Part shown: positions 59,639 to 64,000 of the stretch, piece after piece
How positions within the stretch are numbered: the first letter of the stretch is position 1
Layout of the letters: each line of letters begins with the position of its first letter
Source of the DNA: Spinacia oleracea
Taxonomy: Eukaryota; Streptophyta; Magnoliopsida; Caryophyllales; Amaranthaceae
Direction: 5' to 3'
DNA length: 64,000 nucleotides
Assembly: GCF_020520425.1 (NCBI RefSeq)
Contig: NC_079487.1
Location: 127,556,385 to 127,620,384, forward strand
Program-made: the position numbers and the translations under genes
The notes under the pieces: model-generated
What the model saw: only the letters and a program-made list of their open reading frames with translations
Told to the model about the DNA's origin: nothing
Databases searched by the model: none

Positions 59639-60452
59639 TAATAGAACATATGTACCACCGAATTATTAGTTATAAGTTGGATTTTGGATTTTGATGTTTG
59701 ATTTTATTATATGTTTTTTTAAAAAAATTCTGAACCCTTAAATGGTGAATTCTGACACCGCCACTGCCGGGAGTCATGCGACATTGTTGTGGCAATGCCG
59801 TGTTAACTTTGGGTATGTTGTAATCAAAGAAACATCTCAAACATGGGTATAAGAAGTGCAACGTGTGTACCTGACAGTCGGTTGGCATGTGAGTACCACA
59901 TTATTTTTTGGTAAAAGTACTACTACGTATAAGAAATGGCTCAACTCGGTCCAACACAAAAAATCAACATGCAGGTTTGGGTCGCTTTTTAGAATTTTCA
60001 GTACGTGGTACGGCCCAACTCGACACGCAAACCGTCTTTACCATAATGACTTGTGAAATTGGGTAGATTATATAAACTATACGGAGTATTGTTGGAGATG
60101 AGATGATCAGATGATGGAAGCATGAAAGAATTTTCTTTGATGATGAACTGGAATTAGTTATAACTTCTAAGTGAGTACAAAAACCTTAATAGGAAGTGGA
60201 ATTAGTTATAAGTGAGTACAAAAACCTTAATAGGAAGTGAAAAGGACAAGTACATGTATGTGTCCCTCAATTTCCATCATCGCATGTAACAAAAGTGCAC
60301 AAGATGGCTAAAACAAACAAACAAAAAGAAAAACAAACAGAACGGGAGTATAATACTAGCACAAGAAGCAAGGAAGTGTGACACTTGTTTTTTTTTTTTT
60401 TTTTGTCGTAGGAGACACTTGTTACATTACGGAGTATGAACTACGGTACTCC
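59639..60452. other. Intergenic with a short tandem duplication
   Basis: 60150-60240: GGAATTAGTTATAA..AGTGAGTACAAAAACCTTAA-TAGGAAGTG occurs twice in tandem (unit about 45 bp). Poly-T at 60388-60405. No genes. Confidence 0.45.
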
Positions 60453-60470
60453 GGTTTTGTAAACGTAGTT

Positions 60471-60591
60471 TTTTTTTTGGTGCGAATGAGCCACAAAGGC
60501 AATATAAATTACAAATGGGAGCGGGGGGATTTGAACCTGAGACCTATTGTACACAGGCCCTCAGTCTTAACCACTAGGCCAAGAAATCATT
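60471..60591 (-). mobile_element. tRNA-derived SINE with perfect target duplication
   Basis: On the minus strand: TTGGCCTAGTGGTTAAGACT (A box), GGTCTCAGGTTCAAATCCCC (B box), CCCATTTGTAATTTATATTG, GCCTTTGTGGCTCATTCGCA, short A tail. The perfect 18-bp duplication GGTTTTGTAAACGTAGTT is at 60453-60470 and 60592-60609. Same family as 35629-35755 and 48430-48550. Confidence 0.9.
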
Positions 60592-60750
60592 GGTTTTGTA
60601 AACGTAGTTGATTATAGTATTATTCCAAATAATGACTACTCCGTATTATTTTGGTTGAAGTAATTAAACATAATATGGAAAAAAAGTCAAAACGGACAGC
60701 ACAATATAGGACGGTAGGAGTACCGTCATGTTACGAACTAACTTAGAATT

Positions 60751-60925
60751 TTTTTTTTTTTTTTTTGGTGTTAGCACCCGCTTCACCCTTAGGGTTAATC
60801 CGGATTCGAGGCGTGTTCTGGGTGGATAGGTTCCACTCTCCTCCTAATTGTTGTTGCGGGGAATCGAACACGAGTTCTCCCTACCAAGTTCAGCCCCAAT
60901 CACCATTAAACCAACAGGCAATTGG
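60751..60925 (-). mobile_element. tRNA-derived SINE, second family
   Basis: On the minus strand: TTGGTTTAATGGTGATTGGG (A box), GTGTTCGATTCCCCGC (B box), CCACCCAGAACACGCC, ending GGGTGCTAACACC and a long poly(A). The flanks ACGAACTAACTTAGAATT (60732-) and ACGAACTAAATTAGAATT (60927-) are a target duplication with one mismatch. The 30881-30997 fragment belongs to this family. Confidence 0.88.
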
Positions 60926-60959
60926 TACGAACTAAATTAGAATTTAGTTTATAACTAAA

Positions 60960-61921
60960 CAGCGCGTCTCCTGTGAGACCAATCACACCATCAACTTGAT
61001 GGTGTGACGAGCGCGAAACCAATAGCGTACCTCCCCTAAAACTATAAAAAAAGAGTAACAGATTTAAACTATAGAAGTAACATACCTAAACTAAAAAAGT
61101 ACCTCTTCTAAAATTATGAAAAAAGAAGTAACATGTCTAAACTATAGAAGTAACATACCTAAACTAAAAATGTACCTCCCCTAAAACTATTCCGTATAAA
61201 AAAAAGTAACATGTCTAAACTAAGAAGTAACATACATAAACTAAAAAACGTACCTCATCTAAAATTATAAAAAAAAGTAACATGTCTAAACTATAGAAGT
61301 AATACATAAACTAAAAAGGTACCTCCCCTAAAATTAATCCGTATAAAAAAAGTAACATGTCTAAACTATAGAAGTAACATACCTAAACTAAAAAGGTACC
61401 TCTCCTAAAACTACTCCGTATATAAAAAAAGTAACATGTCTAAACTATAGAAGTAACACACCTAAACTAAAAAAATACCTCCTCTAAAATTATTAAAAAA
61501 AAAGTAATATATGTCTAAACTATAGAAGTAACATACCTAAACTAAGAAAGTATCTCCCCTAAAACTACTCCGTATAAAAAAAAAAAGTAACATGTATAAA
61601 CTATAGAAGTAACTTACCTAAACTAAAAAAAAAGTACTTCCTCTAAAATTATATAAAAAAAAATTAACATGTCTAAACTATAGAAGTAACATACCTACAC
61701 TAAGAAGTTATCTCCCCTAAAACTACTCCGTATAAAAAAAGTAACATATAATCATATATAAACTATAGAAATAACATACCTAAACTAAAAAAAATACCTC
61801 ATCTAAAATTATAAAAAAAAGTAACAAGTCTAAACTATAGAAGTAACATACCTAAATTCGCAAGTGTGAACTGGTTTCACCATCAGTTGATGGTGAGGAC
61901 AGTCTCATATAAGAATTTTGA
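60960..61921 (-). mobile_element. Minisatellite-bearing transposon, copy 3 (Mutator-like)
   Basis: 962 bp, reverse complement of copy 1 in overall layout. The left end is CAGCGCGTCTCCTGTGAGAC then ACCATCAACTTGATGGT. The right end is GAACTGGTTTCACCATCAGT then GACAGTCTCATATAAG. The 9-bp ATAACTAAA duplication is at 60951-60959 and 61922-61930. The interior (about 61025-61855) is the same ~70-bp minisatellite, with alternating TACTCCGTATAAAA and AAATTATAAAAA variants. No coding capacity. Confidence 0.8.
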
Positions 61922-61930
61922 ATAACTAAA

Positions 61931-62267
61931 TTAGAATTGAGTTTATAACTAAATTAACTATCTAACGTAGACTTCTTTCAAATATTTTTTTACGATTCAA
62001 GGAAACTTACTTAAATTACCCACAAAGTAAATACCTTTTTCATCAATTGTTGACTAGGTCAAAACAACACTACATGTACACCAAACAAATTAGAAATGCC
62101 AATCGGATTGTATTGATCAAATTTGGTATTGGTCAACTTCGATCGAGTCCGGTTCAGATTAAGATTAAATCAGATTAATTTAATATTTGGTCGGGTCGGG
62201 TCATATTGTATTTATTTCTTATGAATTGGCTTATTATGAAAAACATTAATCAGTGTACTATTAGGCT
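61931..62267. other. Intergenic; near-repeat of the copy-3 left flank
   Basis: 61923-61951 (..CTAAATTAGAATTGAGTTTA..) resembles 60930-60959 (..CTAAATTAGAATTTAGTTTA..), so copy 3 is bracketed by about 30 bp of similar sequence, longer than its 9-bp target site. 62130-62220 is GGTCGGGTC-rich. Confidence 0.45.
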
Positions 62268-62754
62268 TAGATATGGCGATAGATCCTGGACCCTATCGGG
62301 ATCATGTAGATCCAGATTCATTTTACAGGATTTGGATCTTTAAATTTTGGACCCCGCGGATCTGGATCCGAATCATATGGATGGGATCTGGAAAAGAATC
62401 CCGTTTTGAGGTCCAGATTCTACCCATTGGTCCGTTTTAATAAAAAATGTGTTTAAAATAAAATGAATTTTAATTTTTTTTTCTTCATAATTTTGATATT
62501 TTTTTTCTTTATTCCATTAGAAAATATATATTTGCATTATACGGTGAATGAATATTTTTTTTTTTTTTTGTAAAAAGTAGCATAAAAATTATATTTTTTG
62601 TAGAAAAAAAATACACGTGTATCCAGATCCTACTCGCGGATCTGGATCCAATTTTTTTGGACCCGCGGATCCGGATCTGGATCCATGTGTGAAAAACGGA
62701 TATTGATCTGGATCTATTAGGATTCGGTCCAACTCCTTCTCATTGCCATACCTA
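62268..62754. repeat. Degenerate hAT-type repeat (GGATCTGGATCC-rich)
   Basis: It begins TAGATATGGCGATAGATCC and ends, on the complement, TAGGTATGGCAATGAGAAGG, an inverted pair of the TAGG(G)ATGGCAA hAT type. The interior repeats GGATCTGGATCC and CCCGCGGATC words. No target duplication seen. Confidence 0.5.
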
Positions 62755-63563
62755 ACTTGACCAATTCATGTCAAAACCAGGTCAGATAAAATTCGAGGCA
62801 AGTGATTTCGGGTAAATTATACTTCTGGGTATGGAGTTAGTTAATTTAGGTTGTCTAATCGGGCACATGTCAATTTTTTCAAGTCTAAACCTGAAGAAGT
62901 TCTATATTTAGAACTTCAGATTGAGAGAAAGGGAAGAGAATTTTATTAACTAAGAATCGAGAATGATTCTTGTTACAAAACAGAAGCAAAGCACTACAGT
63001 TTATATACTAGTGTGCTAGTTTACAAGGCTAAACAAACACACCTAAGAGAGTTAGTTGTAACTAACTATTACATGATCATGTACGCCAATAAAACCAAAA
63101 TACTCCGTATCTGTATTTAGGAAAGAGGAAGCTCAAGCAAACAAAAAGGAAAAACCTAAGATTAAATTTGGGAAACAATAAGATAGTGAAAGGTTGTTAC
63201 TTGTTAGTTAACATTTCAATCCAAATACGGAGTACTAAATTTACAATCAATATAAGGTTAGTTAATGGTAGAAAACATAGTGCCGGGCAATTGTAACATT
63301 TCATACATTAATCAGTTTAAGAAGTTATTGGTGTAATATTGATGAAAGGCATGAGACTAATTACCATGTTTACGGCATTTAGTTAACATGCTTAAGATAG
63401 GGACATCCAATTTGCATTTTTTTTAATGTATGCGCCCACATAACTTGAGTACTTCGTATTATTATACGGAGTAATAGTAAATACTACCTTTTTTTTGTCC
63501 CTTAATTAATCTTTGCCCCAATTTTTATTTGAGTTGTCCCTTTGAATTTTCCACATACCATAA
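62755..63563. other. Intergenic, AT-rich
   Basis: Nothing recognised beyond scraps of TACTCCGTAT-type repeat. Confidence 0.35.
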
Positions 63564-63837
63564 CACTACAAGAAATTGTACCATTAACAACGGGAAATAT
63601 CGTTGCGAAAAGCCAATAATCGTTGATTAACGACGGAGTTTCCTGTCGCGAACCCGTCATAAAAGAGGGTCGTCGTTAATAGAAAATCCCGTCGTCAATC
63701 CGTCGTAAAAGACATTTGCGACGGTTGTTCCCGTCTTTGTTTGGTTGTTAGTCCGATCCCGTCGCAAAAGGCTTTTGCGACGGGATTTTTGACCCGTCGT
63801 AATTAGATTGTCGTTAAAGATACAAAGTCTTGTAGTG
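63564..63837. mobile_element. CACTA-type MITE
   Basis: 274 bp starting CACTACAAGAAATTG and ending GTCTTGTAGTG, flanked by the 3-bp duplication TAA (63561-63563, 63838-63840). CACTACAAGA ends and a 3-bp target site are the CACTA (En/Spm) hallmarks. The interior is packed with subterminal ACGACGG, CCCGTCG and TTGCGACGG motifs in both orientations, as in transposase-binding regions. Non-coding. Confidence 0.92.
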
Positions 63838-63840
63838 TAA

Positions 63841-64000
63841 ATTGTCATAGAGAACACTAAATTACTCTATTAATTTTGATCTCACCAAATTTATCTCCCA
63901 TAAACAGAATTCTCTTCTACGAGGCCAACAAATGGGGATAAAGGGGGTACAACATGTTCAACGAACTAACTAATCATGTATTCTCCTTAAACAACTTTTA
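63841..64000. other. Window edge, nothing recognised
   Basis: AT-rich sequence without features. Confidence 0.3.

Noticed and set aside
59351-59669. Open frames across 59.35-59.67 kb on both strands
   Set aside because: They cross a SINE and its target duplications and have no protein similarity.
60488-60591. tRNA gene suggested by A and B boxes
   Set aside because: No cloverleaf downstream of the B box; long tail, poly(A) and target duplication show a SINE instead.

Overview
This is plant nuclear DNA: AT-rich, with spliced genes using GT..AG introns, plant-specific regulator families (R2R3-MYB, HSF, CML) and a very high load of plant transposons. The repeat flavour (Copia LTRs full of TTCCG/CCGGAA motifs, many TA-flanked CTCCCTCCGT MITEs, frequent TACTCCGTA scraps) suggests a eudicot, perhaps Caryophyllales/Amaranthaceae. 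That placement is an impression, not a demonstration. Only two genes look intact: a calmodulin-like protein (28.6-29.2 kb, + strand) and a subgroup-21-like R2R3-MYB (47.7-50.0 kb, - strand, three exons). A third, unrecognised repeat-containing gene may lie at 13.3-14.2 kb.

Layout. 0-10.45 kb is one complete LTR retrotransposon on the - strand (two 1.4-kb LTRs, 5-bp target duplication AAGAT, PBS and polypurine tract visible). Its LTRs are almost identical but its pol is dead, and it carries a GC-rich 23-bp minisatellite. It sits in a CCCTATTCC-rich repeat. 12-13.3 kb holds a degenerate GACCGG repeat, a short LINE 3' end with target duplication and a Stowaway-like MITE. 13.3-14.2 kb is the possible repeat-protein gene. 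15.5-18.9 kb holds two gene relics on the - strand: a heat-shock-factor pseudogene with two reading-frame lesions and four exons of an ABCC (MRP-type) transporter with two lesions. 20.1-22.6 kb is a decayed Copia internal region without LTRs. 24.4-27.0 kb is a non-coding block rich in AAAAGAAC/GTTCTTTT, bounded by related inverted ends.

28.6-29.2 kb is the CML gene. 29.8-36.8 kb is intergenic, with a 35-base G run, MITEs, SINEs, an inverted-repeat element and the first of three minisatellite-bearing transposons. 36-46.65 kb is a mosaic with bHLH exons and a cold-shock/zinc-knuckle relic, and it ends in a convincing Helitron 3' terminus, so it may be a gene-capturing Helitron. 47.7-50.0 kb is the MYB gene. 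51-64 kb is mostly mobile DNA: a complete small Helitron, a hAT-type MITE, a nested pair of TIR elements, SINEs with clear target duplications, a third minisatellite-bearing element, and a CACTA-type MITE.

The most distinctive system is a family of three related elements (33.3, 54.1 and 61.0 kb). Their ends are palindromic (core ACCATCAACTTGATGGT), two have perfect 9-bp target duplications and one a 9-bp duplication with one mismatch, and the interior is a minisatellite of about 70 bp. One copy also contains a short open coding fragment and is itself inserted in the inverted repeat of another element. The 9-bp duplication points to the Mutator superfamily. The genes do not form a pathway together; this is a gene-poor, repeat-driven interval.
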